Assembly: GCA_014894395.1 (NCBI GenBank)
Contig: JADBLO010000032.1
Span: 1 to 55,014 of the forward strand
Source of the DNA: Thermoplasmata archaeon
GTDB lineage: Archaea; Thermoplasmatota; E2; DHVEG-1
DNA: 55,014 nt
Direction of reading: 5' to 3'
The number at the start of each line of letters is the position of its first letter. Position 1 is the stretch's first letter. Shown piece by piece: positions 24,269 through 32,740 of this stretch. The translations under genes and the position numbers were made by a program. A model generated the notes under the pieces. It was given only the letters and a program-made list of their open reading frames with translations. It was not told the origin of the DNA and searched no databases.

Positions 24269-24679
24269 CTAGACATTTTCAATGGTGTAGGTCCCGAGGA
24301 GAGAATTTGTAGGTACATGTATAAATGTGACTGTCACTGTTCCAAGAAGCGGATTTGGATAACCGCGTAAATCTATTGTATCTCCTGCATTTAGTACACC
24401 AGTTTTTACAAGATGTGTAAAAGTAGTCGCATTGGTAATGGTTATGTTAATATCGTTCCAATTTGCATCAACATCAGCTGAGGCAACTTGAATTGTTTTT
24501 TCTGACACATTTGGCGTGAAGGAAATGACTGGTGTTACTTTTTCACCGCCGCCGATCATGCCGGTAAAATAGGCATAGGCGACTGCTGCCATTGCGATGG
24601 TGATTGCTACCATGATGATGACGCCGATGACTGCTGAAACAGCGTATTCGTTTTGTTTATATCTTCTGTGAGTTGTCAT
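24269..24679 (-). CDS. type IV pilin (DUF1628 type)
   Basis: A 136-residue archaeal pilin. Class III signal peptide: basic leader MTTHRRYKQNEYAVS followed by the hydrophobic helix AVIGVIIMVAITIAMAAVAY that packs the filament core, then a beta-rich head ending GTVTVTFIHVPTNSLLGTY. Cleavage is expected at the start of the hydrophobic helix by the A24 peptidase. GGAGGAGA precedes the ATG. Two gene fragments with the same C-terminus lie in the accessory zone. Confidence 0.9.
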   Translation of the reverse strand: MTTHRRYKQNEYAVSAVIGVIIMVAITIAMAAVAYAYFTGMIGGGEKVTPVISFTPNVSEKTIQVASADVDANWNDINITITNATTFTHLVKTGVLNAGDTIDLRGYPNPLLGTVTVTFIHVPTNSLLGTYTIENV

Positions 24680-24734
24680 ATTTATCGTGTCTCCTCCATT
24701 GATTTTCGATGAAGTTTTTGTATATCTTGGGTGT

Positions 24735-24775
24735 TGTTGAAAGAAAAAAAATATAAAAAATAAAAGAAAGAAATG
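24735..24775 (-). terminator. T-rich terminator after the upstream pilin
   Basis: On the minus strand a run of T-rich blocks follows the stop of the pilin at 24787, typical of archaeal intrinsic termination. It separates the two pilin genes. Confidence 0.45.
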
Positions 24776-24786
24776 ATAGGTTGTGT

Positions 24787-25254
24787 TTAGACGTTGATGG
24801 TCCAGGAGCCGAGTAATGAGTTTGTGGGGGTGTATCGTAGAGTAACTTTCACATTGCCTGTTTTAGTTCCCCAATTAAGTAAGATATAATCACCCGCTAA
24901 TACTTCTATGGTTGTTAAGGTTATTGGGGTGTTTATTGTATTGGGCGTTGTTCCACCATTATAATAAATCGTCCAGTTAACATATGGGGTAGTAGTATCG
25001 TTCGATAGGACTATATCTTTCCATTTTATGTTTGAATCTGCAGTAGCGACCGTTATTTTATTTGCAGTTGCATCTGTTGTGCAAGCCACATTAGGTGTTT
25101 GTGTTTTTGTTCCACCGATCATGCCACTGACGTAGACATAGACTGTTGCTGCAATTGCGACTGTTATTGCCACCATTAAAATGACACCAATAACAGCGGA
25201 TACTGCGCGTTCATCTGCTTGTTTAAATTTTCTATTTGCTTTCATTTTTCCCAT
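24787..25254 (-). CDS. type IV pilin (DUF1628 type), second copy
   Basis: A 155-residue pilin, paralogous to the neighbour: leader MGKMKANRKFKQADERAVS, helix AVIGVILMVAITVAIAATVY, then a head domain ending VTLRYTPTNSLLGSWTINV. The head is longer by about 20 residues (insert around YYNGGTTPNTINTP). GGAGAGA lies directly before the ATG. It could form the filament with the neighbour or be an alternative subunit. Confidence 0.9.
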   Translation of the reverse strand: MGKMKANRKFKQADERAVSAVIGVILMVAITVAIAATVYVYVSGMIGGTKTQTPNVACTTDATANKITVATADSNIKWKDIVLSNDTTTPYVNWTIYYNGGTTPNTINTPITLTTIEVLAGDYILLNWGTKTGNVKVTLRYTPTNSLLGSWTINV

Positions 25255-25396
25255 TCTCTCCTAGCTTTTTTACAAAGCCTTTTTTATTGGAAGATGCATA
25301 TGATACTTGGTATAAAAACTTTTTGAAACACAGATGCATCATCAAGTGCCTCCTTACCCTTCATCTGTTGTCTTTCAAACAATTTTTATTTTTTTT

Positions 25397-25427
25397 CTCT
25401 CCAAACCAAGTATGCAAACGCATACCA
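25397..25427. repeat. 31-bp direct repeat, left copy
   Basis: Matches 26518-26548 at 27 of 31 positions. It contains the imperfect palindrome GTATGC-AAAC-GCATAC. Together the two copies bracket the minisatellite and the second retropepsin/DUF5678 pair. Confidence 0.65.
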
Positions 25428-25563
25428 ATCCTAGCCATCTGTTTTCATTTTCACCATATTTATACTCTCGTAAGAAGAATACAAAAACCGTCAAATCACA
25501 AAACGACAAAACAACAAAAAAAAACACACTCACACACAACAGCAAAACTCGGGCACCCGCCAA

Positions 25564-25817
25564 TTCCCAAAGTCGTCGCCTGAAAAGCCCCTCATCGACC
25601 ATGAAAACCATCATCGTAGTAAACAGCTAAAACCAGGAGAAAAACAGTTCCCAAATTCGTCGCTTTTCCTTTTCCCAAACTCGTCACCAAAAACCCTGCT
25701 CGTTGATCCCCCGCCCTCCAGAGCAGATTTCCCAAAGTCGTCGCCTGCATCATTTCCCATATTTGGCACCTACCAATTCCTAACGTCGTCACCTCCCCTT
25801 TCCCGAGATCGTTACCT
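25564..25817. repeat. degenerate minisatellite, seven copies
   Basis: Seven copies of a unit close to TTCCCAAAGTCGTCGCCT begin near 25564, 25648, 25672, 25729, 25754, 25777 and 25799. Four intervals are 22-25 bp, one 57 and one 84. The minus strand gives short frames with a repeated TTLG-type motif, without a convincing protein. Apart from the direct repeat, 25255-25895 has no gene. Confidence 0.7.
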
Positions 25818-25895
25818 CTCGCTATAAAATAATGTGATCTATAAAAATAATAGGTTGATAAAAACAACACATTTTTCTTTAGCGTACTATTGGTC

Positions 25896-26317
25896 CTATT
25901 CATTACACAAAAATACTGTTCTTCGTCCTTTACTGAACGCTACTTCAAAACAATCTAATCCTTTTGTTCTCCCAATGAGGGGAACAACATCATTTGATTC
26001 TGCGATTGCCACAGGAGCAACAAACTCTTTACCATCTAATCTGAATGTGATTGTATGAACGAATGCAATGAGGCGCGCGTAAGGAACGATCCCTCGTAAT
26101 TCAATGCTTTTACCTGTTGTAATGTCGTGTCGTCACATACAAGCTCCCCAATATCACGCGGAAAAATGGAGACATCTGCACCTGTATCCGCAAGAACATC
26201 TCTTAAGGAAAACCACTCGCCACCCTCTGACCGCACATCAAGAGAAATCAATGGTCGTTTGACAGTCCCAAAGATGCCACTGTCACAATCTTTGTACTCG
26301 AAACTTTTTCTAAGCAA
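25896..26317 (-). pseudogene. frameshifted retropepsin-like protease
   Basis: The first frame (TTG at 26317) carries the catalytic region VLADTGADVSIFPRDIGELV. Around 26130-26140 the coding sense moves to another frame: ITTGKSIELRGIVPYARLIA, then FRLDGKEFVAPVAIAESNDV and VVPLIGRTKGLDCF, ending at TAG 25896-25898. Together they make one retropepsin-like protease of about 140 residues. One shift and otherwise good conservation suggest recent loss, a sequencing error or programmed shifting. Its start overlaps the end of the DUF5678 gene by 8 bp (TTGCTTAG), which implies translational coupling. Confidence 0.7.
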
Positions 26318-26477
26318 TTAACACGCCTTCAGGTGCTTTCCAACTGATAGAAATTTTTTTATTGGTGTACTTCGCTTTTGCTTGTTCGAGAAGTTTCTTC
26401 AGATTTTTTCCTTTTAAAACAGGTCGATCCCCCGCATAAATAACATACTCATAGGTATTTTCTTTTATTTTTCCCAT
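26310..26477 (-). CDS. DUF5678-like small protein, 55 residues
   Basis: ATG 26477 to TAG 26310-26312. The sequence shows TYEYVIYAGDRPVLKGKNLK, a lysine-rich helix and the ending KISISWKAPEGVLIA, the pattern I associate with DUF5678. Such proteins accompany retropepsin-like proteases; here the protease start lies inside its last codons. It is below the length usually called as a gene. Function unknown. Confidence 0.65.
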   Translation of the reverse strand: MGKIKENTYEYVIYAGDRPVLKGKNLKKLLEQAKAKYTNKKISISWKAPEGVLIA

Positions 26478-26517
26478 ACAAATAATCAATATTTTCTTTA
26501 CTATTTAAACTTTTATT

Positions 26518-26548
26518 CTCTCCGAACCAAGTATGCAACAGCATATCA
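26518..26548. repeat. 31-bp direct repeat, right copy
   Basis: Contains TATGC-AACA-GCATA; 27 of 31 bases match 25397-25427. Confidence 0.65.
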
Positions 26549-27190
26549 CCCTTATGAGATCCACTATTCGTCACCAGACTCATTCCACCGCAACATCAAC
26601 CTCATTCCATAAAAAAGTTCCTTCCATCAATATACACAAAAGCTCGATTTCATGCACATCCCATACATAAATTCGGCCTACGCTTACCCTTTCGGATAAG
26701 GGTAGGTGAAACCGTCGTAGTTCTGCAGAGCTCATGGTTCGTGCATCTTTTCTACCTGGAATATCACGATTGCTATCATATGACACTTTTGGTACCGGAT
26801 CATTTACCGGAGAAGACGTTCAAAACCAAGCATTTTGACTCCACTAGCGTATGGGTTTGAAAAGATTTGGTCATCTACTGAATAGGAACAGCAGAGTTCC
26901 ATACTTCCACCCAGACTTTTTTATACAACAGGAGACGAATCTCCTCCAGAGATTTCGTTCTATGTTAGTTTCTTTTAAAAGAGAGAACAATTACAGGTAT
27001 TTTATATTTTTTCTCTATAAAATATGAAGGATAAAATCACGTTGTTTTCACAAGAATGACAACTATCCTGCTTCATTTGTTTGTTCGTTGACGACAATCG
27101 ACAATAATTGCCTTTTTTATCGATAACCTTCAACAAAACGATGCTTCTTGCGAGAGATATTTGATCCTTTTCTGTCTGGAATGAACGCAA
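26549..27190. other. region without a convincing gene
   Basis: Two minus-strand frames exist (26580-26786, GTG start, 68 codons; 27002-27193, 63 codons). Neither has a recognisable family, and no ribosome site supports them. They may be decayed gene pieces. A small hairpin GGAGAC-GAA-TCTCC type lies near 26944. Confidence 0.35.
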
Positions 27191-27226
27191 CATTTAAATA
27201 ATCTATGTTAAATACACTTAACATAG
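27191..27226 (+). promoter_or_regulatory. promoter with inverted repeat before the second ATPase
   Basis: TATA-like CATTTAAATA (27191-27200), then CTATGTTAA (27203-27211) and TTAACATAG (27218-27226), perfect 9-bp arms around six bases. The TTAAATACAC of the left half occurs again at 27241-27250 just before the ATG. A likely regulated promoter. Confidence 0.55.
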
Positions 27227-27249
27227 AATCGAAAGTAGGTTAAATACAC

Positions 27250-28500
27250 ATGACACAAATAAAAGACGTTCTCCTAGAATCCAACCCCTGGTGGAAAACA
27301 CCATTTACCCTCGAATACAAAGAAAGGGACATCTATACACAAATATCAAAATATATCGATCTCCCGCAAATCATAGCACTCACTGGACTACGACGAGTCG
27401 GAAAAACAACCCTCCTCCTCAAAATAATTCAAGAAACCATACAAAAAAAATACGACCCGCACAACATCCTCTACGTCTCCTTCGACGAATTCAGAGAAAC
27501 AGAAATCAGAGACATCCTCAAAGAATACGAGCAACTCATGCAAAAAAACCTCACCACGGAAAGATACCTCCTCCTTCTCGACGAAATACAAAAAGTAAAA
27601 AACTGGGAGGAACAACTTAAAAGAATCTACGACCTCTACAATAAAAACATCAAAATCATCATCTCCGGATCAGAATCACTCTTTATAAAAAAAAGACTAA
27701 AAGAAACACTCGCCGGAAGAATATTTGAATTTAAAATAGACCCTCTTTCTTTCAAAGAATTCCTCAAATTTAAAGAAATAAAAACTCAACCAATTCAATT
27801 ATATGAAAAAGAACTCTCCACTGCATTCAACCAATACTTCCTCACACAAGGATTCCCTGAGCTCGTCGGAATCAAAGAAAAAGACATCATCAAAAAATAT
27901 ATAAAAGAAAGCATCGTCGAAAAAATCATCTACCGCGACATTCCCCATCTGTTTAAAATAAAAGACGTCTCCCTGCTTGAATCCATCCTTAACATTATCA
28001 TGGAACAGCCAGGACAACTCATCCAACAAGAAGAACTAGCAAAAGAACTCCACGTCTCAAGACAAACCATCTCTACCTACCTGCGATACCTCGAAGAATC
28101 ATTCCTCATTAAAAAACTATACAACTACTCCCGTAGCAGAAGAAAAGTAGAACGAAAACTCAAGAAATACTACCCGACCATCCTGTCGGTTGACATGCTC
28201 TTTAAAAACGACACAACAACTCAATCAAAAGCATTTGAAGGGCTCCTTATCAACCAACTCAACGCAGAATATTTCTGGAGAGACTCCTATAAAAACGAAG
28301 TAGACATCGTACTCGATGATCAACCGCCAAAACCCATTGAAATCAAATATGGAAAAATAGAAACCGAAGGACTCTTACGGTTCATGGAAAAATTCCACCT
28401 CAACGAAGGGTACATCATTTCATTCCAGGAAGAAAAAACCTACGAAATGAACGGGAAAAAGATACAGATCACTCCTGCTTACAAATACTTGTTACAATAG
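27250..28500 (+). CDS. AAA_14/DUF4143 ATPase, second copy
   Basis: A 416-residue P-loop ATPase: Walker A LTGLRRVGKTTLLLK (near residue 45), Walker B YLLLLDEIQKVKNWE, sensor IIISGSESLFIKK. It has a winged-helix segment (QEELAKELHVSRQTISTYLR near residue 263) and a C-terminal nuclease-like pattern YFWRDSYKNEVDIVLDDQ with PKPIEIKYGKI. Same architecture as the gene at 22700 but clearly diverged. Codon usage is A-rich on the plus strand, like the pilus operon after it. Role unknown. Confidence 0.85.
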   Translation: MTQIKDVLLESNPWWKTPFTLEYKERDIYTQISKYIDLPQIIALTGLRRVGKTTLLLKIIQETIQKKYDPHNILYVSFDEFRETEIRDILKEYEQLMQKNLTTERYLLLLDEIQKVKNWEEQLKRIYDLYNKNIKIIISGSESLFIKKRLKETLAGRIFEFKIDPLSFKEFLKFKEIKTQPIQLYEKELSTAFNQYFLTQGFPELVGIKEKDIIKKYIKESIVEKIIYRDIPHLFKIKDVSLLESILNIIMEQPGQLIQQEELAKELHVSRQTISTYLRYLEESFLIKKLYNYSRSRRKVERKLKKYYPTILSVDMLFKNDTTTQSKAFEGLLINQLNAEYFWRDSYKNEVDIVLDDQPPKPIEIKYGKIETEGLLRFMEKFHLNEGYIISFQEEKTYEMNGKKIQITPAYKYLLQ

Positions 28501-28671
28501 AAAACGACTCCTAAAAAACTCTTCCATTACAAAAATCACTTTCTACCAAAAACAACAATAGATACCCTTCGAACAGAAACGTTTATTAGAAAATAGTTCC
28601 TTACCTATTTGTAATAATATTGGGATGCAACAACGAATCATTACCGTAGAGCATCTTTTACAGAGGATGGG

Positions 28672-30024
28672 ATGGGAAAACGTATGCCTCATCAAGAAAA
28701 AAGCAACTCAGGCAGGTACAATCAACTCACCATACTTTTACCAATCACTGGAACGATTTTCTCAAAAAAACCGGTTCCCGTGGAATCGCCAGAGGAAAAC
28801 TCCATTGACTTTCATCTCACCATGATTAAAAAAATCGACAGCCTCCTCGCGGAACACGAACCAGAAATTATGCCTCCTGAATCGTTTCACGCACCACCCA
28901 TCATCCCTGTACCACCACCAGCACCCATCGAACCACGACCACCACTGAACAAAACGCTTTCTCATAGAGAAATCGCATGGGAACCCACCATAGAACCACC
29001 TCGAACAACGACACGAACCATCCCTGAGGAATTCAAAACCGAACTCACCCTCAACCCAGAATTTAAATTCATCACAAGCCAAGAATTCAAAGACACCATC
29101 TTCCAAATAAGACCACCATCGGAAGAACGCGTTGAAATCCTTGATCTGAGCAGTCTCGTCGGTGATAAGACCACCTTTGATAAAACCACCAGCCTTATTA
29201 TTCCAAAAAATCACGCCAAGGAAAAACCCTGGACTGAAGACCACCATCATAAAAAAATAGAGGTTATCGATGCACGATCCGCCAAACAAAAAACATACGA
29301 AGACGTCTTAAACAACGCAATGAAACAAAACGAACAAAACGAAAAAAAATCACAACTTTACTACCTCAATAGCAAAGACCATAACGATAAAAAACAAAAA
29401 AAACTAGAAATCGAACAAACCTACATCCCCGTCGATTTAGAAGAACGGTCCAAAGAGCTCAAAGAACAACAGAACGAAGAAGAAGAACAAAAACAACAAC
29501 TAGAAGAAAAAATACACAAACAACTCGAACGCGAACACGAAAAACTCGAAAAATTGGAAACCAAAAAAGCAATACTCGAGGAAAAAAAACAAGAGTTCAA
29601 ACAAAAGGAAAAAAAACCACATAAAAAAGAACTACGGCTCGCAAGATCCAAGCGCGACACAAAAAAACAAGAAAAAAAACAAAAGCGACTCCAACGACTC
29701 GAACTACGAAAAGTTCGTATCGAGGAAAGACGATGCAAGAAAGAAGAAAAACGAGCACTCAAAATAAAACAAAAACAACAACACCTCAAAAGCAAAGGAA
29801 AAGAAAAACCACAAAAACCAATAAAACAAAAAACCGAAAACAAAAGCCTTTTTAAGAAAGAAAAATACCCCATATCACTTGAGCTTGACGAAGACATTAA
29901 AAAAATCCTTCTTATGACCGACACACTCCTTGGAGAACTGCCTGAGGACGTCATCAACCGATTTGCACAATCAGAGGATTTTGAACTCTACGAGAAAGTA
30001 ATGAATAAATACAAAATAAAGTGA
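28672..30024 (+). CDS. charged coiled-coil protein of the pilus operon
   Basis: A 450-residue protein with three parts. Residues 55-120 are proline-rich (PPIIPVPPPAPIEPRPP). Residues about 190-400 are almost only K, E, Q and R and would form a long coiled coil. The last 45 residues (LDEDIKKILLMTDTLLGELP, then INRFAQSEDFELYEKVMNKY) look like a folded, conserved tip. GAGG precedes the ATG. Its stop overlaps a GTG start possibility of the ATPase gene, so the two are coupled. Position next to the assembly ATPase suggests a cytoplasmic scaffold or regulator (inference). Confidence 0.7.
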   Translation: MGKRMPHQEKSNSGRYNQLTILLPITGTIFSKKPVPVESPEENSIDFHLTMIKKIDSLLAEHEPEIMPPESFHAPPIIPVPPPAPIEPRPPLNKTLSHREIAWEPTIEPPRTTTRTIPEEFKTELTLNPEFKFITSQEFKDTIFQIRPPSEERVEILDLSSLVGDKTTFDKTTSLIIPKNHAKEKPWTEDHHHKKIEVIDARSAKQKTYEDVLNNAMKQNEQNEKKSQLYYLNSKDHNDKKQKKLEIEQTYIPVDLEERSKELKEQQNEEEEQKQQLEEKIHKQLEREHEKLEKLETKKAILEEKKQEFKQKEKKPHKKELRLARSKRDTKKQEKKQKRLQRLELRKVRIEERRCKKEEKRALKIKQKQQHLKSKGKEKPQKPIKQKTENKSLFKKEKYPISLELDEDIKKILLMTDTLLGELPEDVINRFAQSEDFELYEKVMNKYKIK

Positions 30025-30029
30025 GAACC

Positions 30030-31880
30030 ATGGGTCTTTTAGAAAAAGCACAACAAAAAAAAGGACACACATCAGTCGCAGAAGAACTACTCCTCGTCAA
30101 GGCAAAAAAACCACAACAACCAGCACCACAACAAAAAGGAACAACACAAAATAAAGACAACCAAGCATTAGCAGATCCCTACCGTATAGCCTCGCTAGAA
30201 AAAACCATAGAACAACCACGAAGTCTTCTTGAAAAAGCACAACAAAAAAAGAAATCACCCGAACGAATAGAAAAAACCAGGCACCCCGAACAAAAAACCA
30301 CAGAAACACCAAAAAGCCTCCTTGCTCAAGCACGGAAAAAAAAAGACGAAGCACCACCTGGAGAGATCCTACAAATCGGTGAAAAAAAAATCCAAATCAT
30401 CGAAGAACAAAAAGGATTTGGCTGGAAAAAACAAGGAACAAAACGCATCATCTACGACCACACCAAGCATGAATACGTCTTCGAAGTCATCGAACCACAA
30501 CTCAACGAAGAAGAAAAACAAACAAAAAACGAAATCTCCCACCTCTTCAAAATGCTTGCGGATATTAACACATTTGATATGACCTCTGAAGAAAAGGAAA
30601 AATTTTTAGAAACAACCCTTGAACAAGTCATCAGCGATAACCATATCTATTTTGACGAAGACTCTAAAGACACGATCTTTTACCATATCTTCAGAGACTT
30701 CCTTGGCTACGGACGCATCGATATCCCCATGCATGACGACGGGATCGAAGATATCTCCTGCGACGGACCAGACACACCTATCTTCATCCACCACCGCAAA
30801 TACGAGGCTATCGAAACCAACATTTATTTTGATTCAGAACCAGAACTTAACTCCTTTCTCGTTCGACTCTGCCAGGTCTCCGGAAAACAAATCTCAATTT
30901 TCTCACCAATCGTTGACGGAAAACTCCCGGACGGCTCCCGTCTCCAAGCAACCCTTGCACGAACCGTCACGAAAGGATCCACCTTCACAATACGAAAATT
31001 CAAGGAAGTACCGCTCACCCCTATCGACTTAATCGAATACAAATCAATGTCAACGGAAATGGCAGCTTACTTCTGGATGGCGATCGAAGACGGCGCCTCC
31101 ATACTCTTCTGTGGAGGAACCGCCAGCGGGAAAACCACGGCACTTAACGCCCTCATGCTGTTCATCCCTTCATCTCATAAAATCATCTCCATCGAAGATA
31201 CCAGAGAAGTAAACATCCCCCATAAAAACTGGATCGCAGGAACCACCAGAAAAGGATTTGCAGCAGGTGATGAAAGCAAAACCGGAAAAGACATCGACAT
31301 GTTCGACCTCATCAGAGCAGCATTGCGACAACGACCGCGCGTCATCATCGTAGGAGAAGTCCGAGGAAAAGAAGCATACAGCCTCTTCCAAGCCATGGCG
31401 ACCGGACACACCGCGTACGCCACAGTCCACGCAAGCACGATTCATACGCTTATTCAGCGGCTCGAAAACCCGCCCATAGAACTCCCACGAGCACTCCTCA
31501 CCTCACTGGACATCATCGTCTTCCAAAACGCTGTCGACATCGGAGGAAAAATGGTCAGACGCATGACCAGTGTCACCGAGATCATCAAACTCGACACTGA
31601 CACCAACCAACTCATCTTCATGGCACCCTACACTTGGGTTTCAAAGACCGACGACCGCTTTGACAGCTCCAGGTCAAGCAAAATCTTCAACCGCATCAAA
31701 CAACAGAATGATTGGACCGACGAACAACTTCTACAAGAACTCAACAACAGAATCCTCGTACTCGAATGGATGCGAAAGAAAAACATCAGATCGTACAAAG
31801 ATTTCGGCAACGTCATCGCCGAATACAAGAAATTCCCTGAAAGAATCCTAGAACTTGTAAAGAGGGATACAGAAGAATGA
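30030..31880 (+). CDS. FlaI/TadA-type secretion ATPase
   Basis: A 616-residue hexameric ATPase that powers type IV pilus-like assembly. Walker A is FCGGTASGKTTALNAL, Asp box ISIEDTREVNIPHKNW, Walker B RVIIVGEVRGKEAYSLF and His box ATGHTAYATVHASTIHTL. The first 115 residues are an unusual extension with three copies of (G/S)LLEKAQQKK-like sequence (near residues 2, 64 and 93), charged and probably disordered. Start is ATG 30030; a GTG at 30021 overlapping the upstream stop (GTGA) is an alternative. It overlaps the following membrane gene by 4 bp. Confidence 0.9.
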   Translation: MGLLEKAQQKKGHTSVAEELLLVKAKKPQQPAPQQKGTTQNKDNQALADPYRIASLEKTIEQPRSLLEKAQQKKKSPERIEKTRHPEQKTTETPKSLLAQARKKKDEAPPGEILQIGEKKIQIIEEQKGFGWKKQGTKRIIYDHTKHEYVFEVIEPQLNEEEKQTKNEISHLFKMLADINTFDMTSEEKEKFLETTLEQVISDNHIYFDEDSKDTIFYHIFRDFLGYGRIDIPMHDDGIEDISCDGPDTPIFIHHRKYEAIETNIYFDSEPELNSFLVRLCQVSGKQISIFSPIVDGKLPDGSRLQATLARTVTKGSTFTIRKFKEVPLTPIDLIEYKSMSTEMAAYFWMAIEDGASILFCGGTASGKTTALNALMLFIPSSHKIISIEDTREVNIPHKNWIAGTTRKGFAAGDESKTGKDIDMFDLIRAALRQRPRVIIVGEVRGKEAYSLFQAMATGHTAYATVHASTIHTLIQRLENPPIELPRALLTSLDIIVFQNAVDIGGKMVRRMTSVTEIIKLDTDTNQLIFMAPYTWVSKTDDRFDSSRSSKIFNRIKQQNDWTDEQLLQELNNRILVLEWMRKKNIRSYKDFGNVIAEYKKFPERILELVKRDTEE

Positions 31881-32740
31881 AATCGACGAAATACACACGG
31901 TTTTGTCGGCGACTCTTATCTGGCACCTTTGAAAAATTCAATGTCAGCGAGACAAGTAAAAACAACATGCTTGAAAAAGCAAACATCAGCATGGTGTATC
32001 AAGAGTACTATTCGATGGTTCTCATGAACATCATACTTGGGTTTATCACTTCATTCTTCTCAACACTGTTCCTGTATCTTCTCGTTCCGAACAACATCAC
32101 CGCGTTACTTCTCTTGGTTGTTACCTCCATTGTTCCTGTTCTTATTGGTATGGTGTACCTCCAATTACCAGCTACTAAAGCAAAATCACGAGGAAAAAAC
32201 ATCGACCGTCACCTCCCCTACGTTGCAAACTTCATCAACACGATGTCTGTTGCTGGGATTTCCCCCTCAGAAATCTTTGGTACCCTCTCCGGTATAGAAC
32301 TCTATGGTGAAGTACAAAAAGAAGCAAAAAAAATCACCACAGAAATTGAGCTGATGGGCCTTGATGCGATCACCGCATTAAAAAACGCGATAGTGATTTC
32401 CCCCTCAAGAAAATTCAAAGACTTCCTTCAGGGGATCATCGCAGTCCTCCAATCAGGAAGCGAGTTAGCCCCGTATTTTAATCGCTGCGTCGACCGATAC
32501 ATGTTCGACGATTTAGACGAACGCAAAAAAAACCTTGAATCCCTCGCCATCATGGCTGAAAGTTTCGTCACCACCGTGATTGCCTTCCCCTTGTTCCTTG
32601 TGATCATCCTCTCCATTATGGGACTTACCAGCGGTGGCATCTCCTTTGATTTCCTGTACATCATCTCCCTTCTCATACTCCCCATGGCGTATTTCGGGTT
32701 CTATGTGATGATGAAATCAGGGATGGGTGAAGAAGTATAA
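31877..32740 (+). CDS. GspF/TadC-like pilus platform protein 1
   Basis: A 287-residue integral membrane protein of the FlaJ/TadC (T2SSF) family. Two N-terminal membrane helices (MNIILGFITSFFSTLFLYLL and ALLLLVVTSIVPVLIGMVYL) precede the cytoplasmic GspF domain (LPYVANFINTMSVAGISPSE, near residue 113) and two C-terminal helices. It starts in the ATGA overlap with the ATPase gene. With the next gene it forms the two-part membrane platform used by many archaeal type IV pilus systems. Confidence 0.88.
   Translation: MKSTKYTRFCRRLLSGTFEKFNVSETSKNNMLEKANISMVYQEYYSMVLMNIILGFITSFFSTLFLYLLVPNNITALLLLVVTSIVPVLIGMVYLQLPATKAKSRGKNIDRHLPYVANFINTMSVAGISPSEIFGTLSGIELYGEVQKEAKKITTEIELMGLDAITALKNAIVISPSRKFKDFLQGIIAVLQSGSELAPYFNRCVDRYMFDDLDERKKNLESLAIMAESFVTTVIAFPLFLVIILSIMGLTSGGISFDFLYIISLLILPMAYFGFYVMMKSGMGEEV

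Noticed and set aside
25564-25817. Possible CRISPR array
   Set aside because: Units are degenerate, spacing is only a few bases, no unique spacers of constant length and no cas genes are present.
28762-29957. Long minus-strand frames rich in Phe, Cys and Ser
   Set aside because: They are the complement of the lysine/glutamate-rich coiled-coil gene; composition alone explains them.
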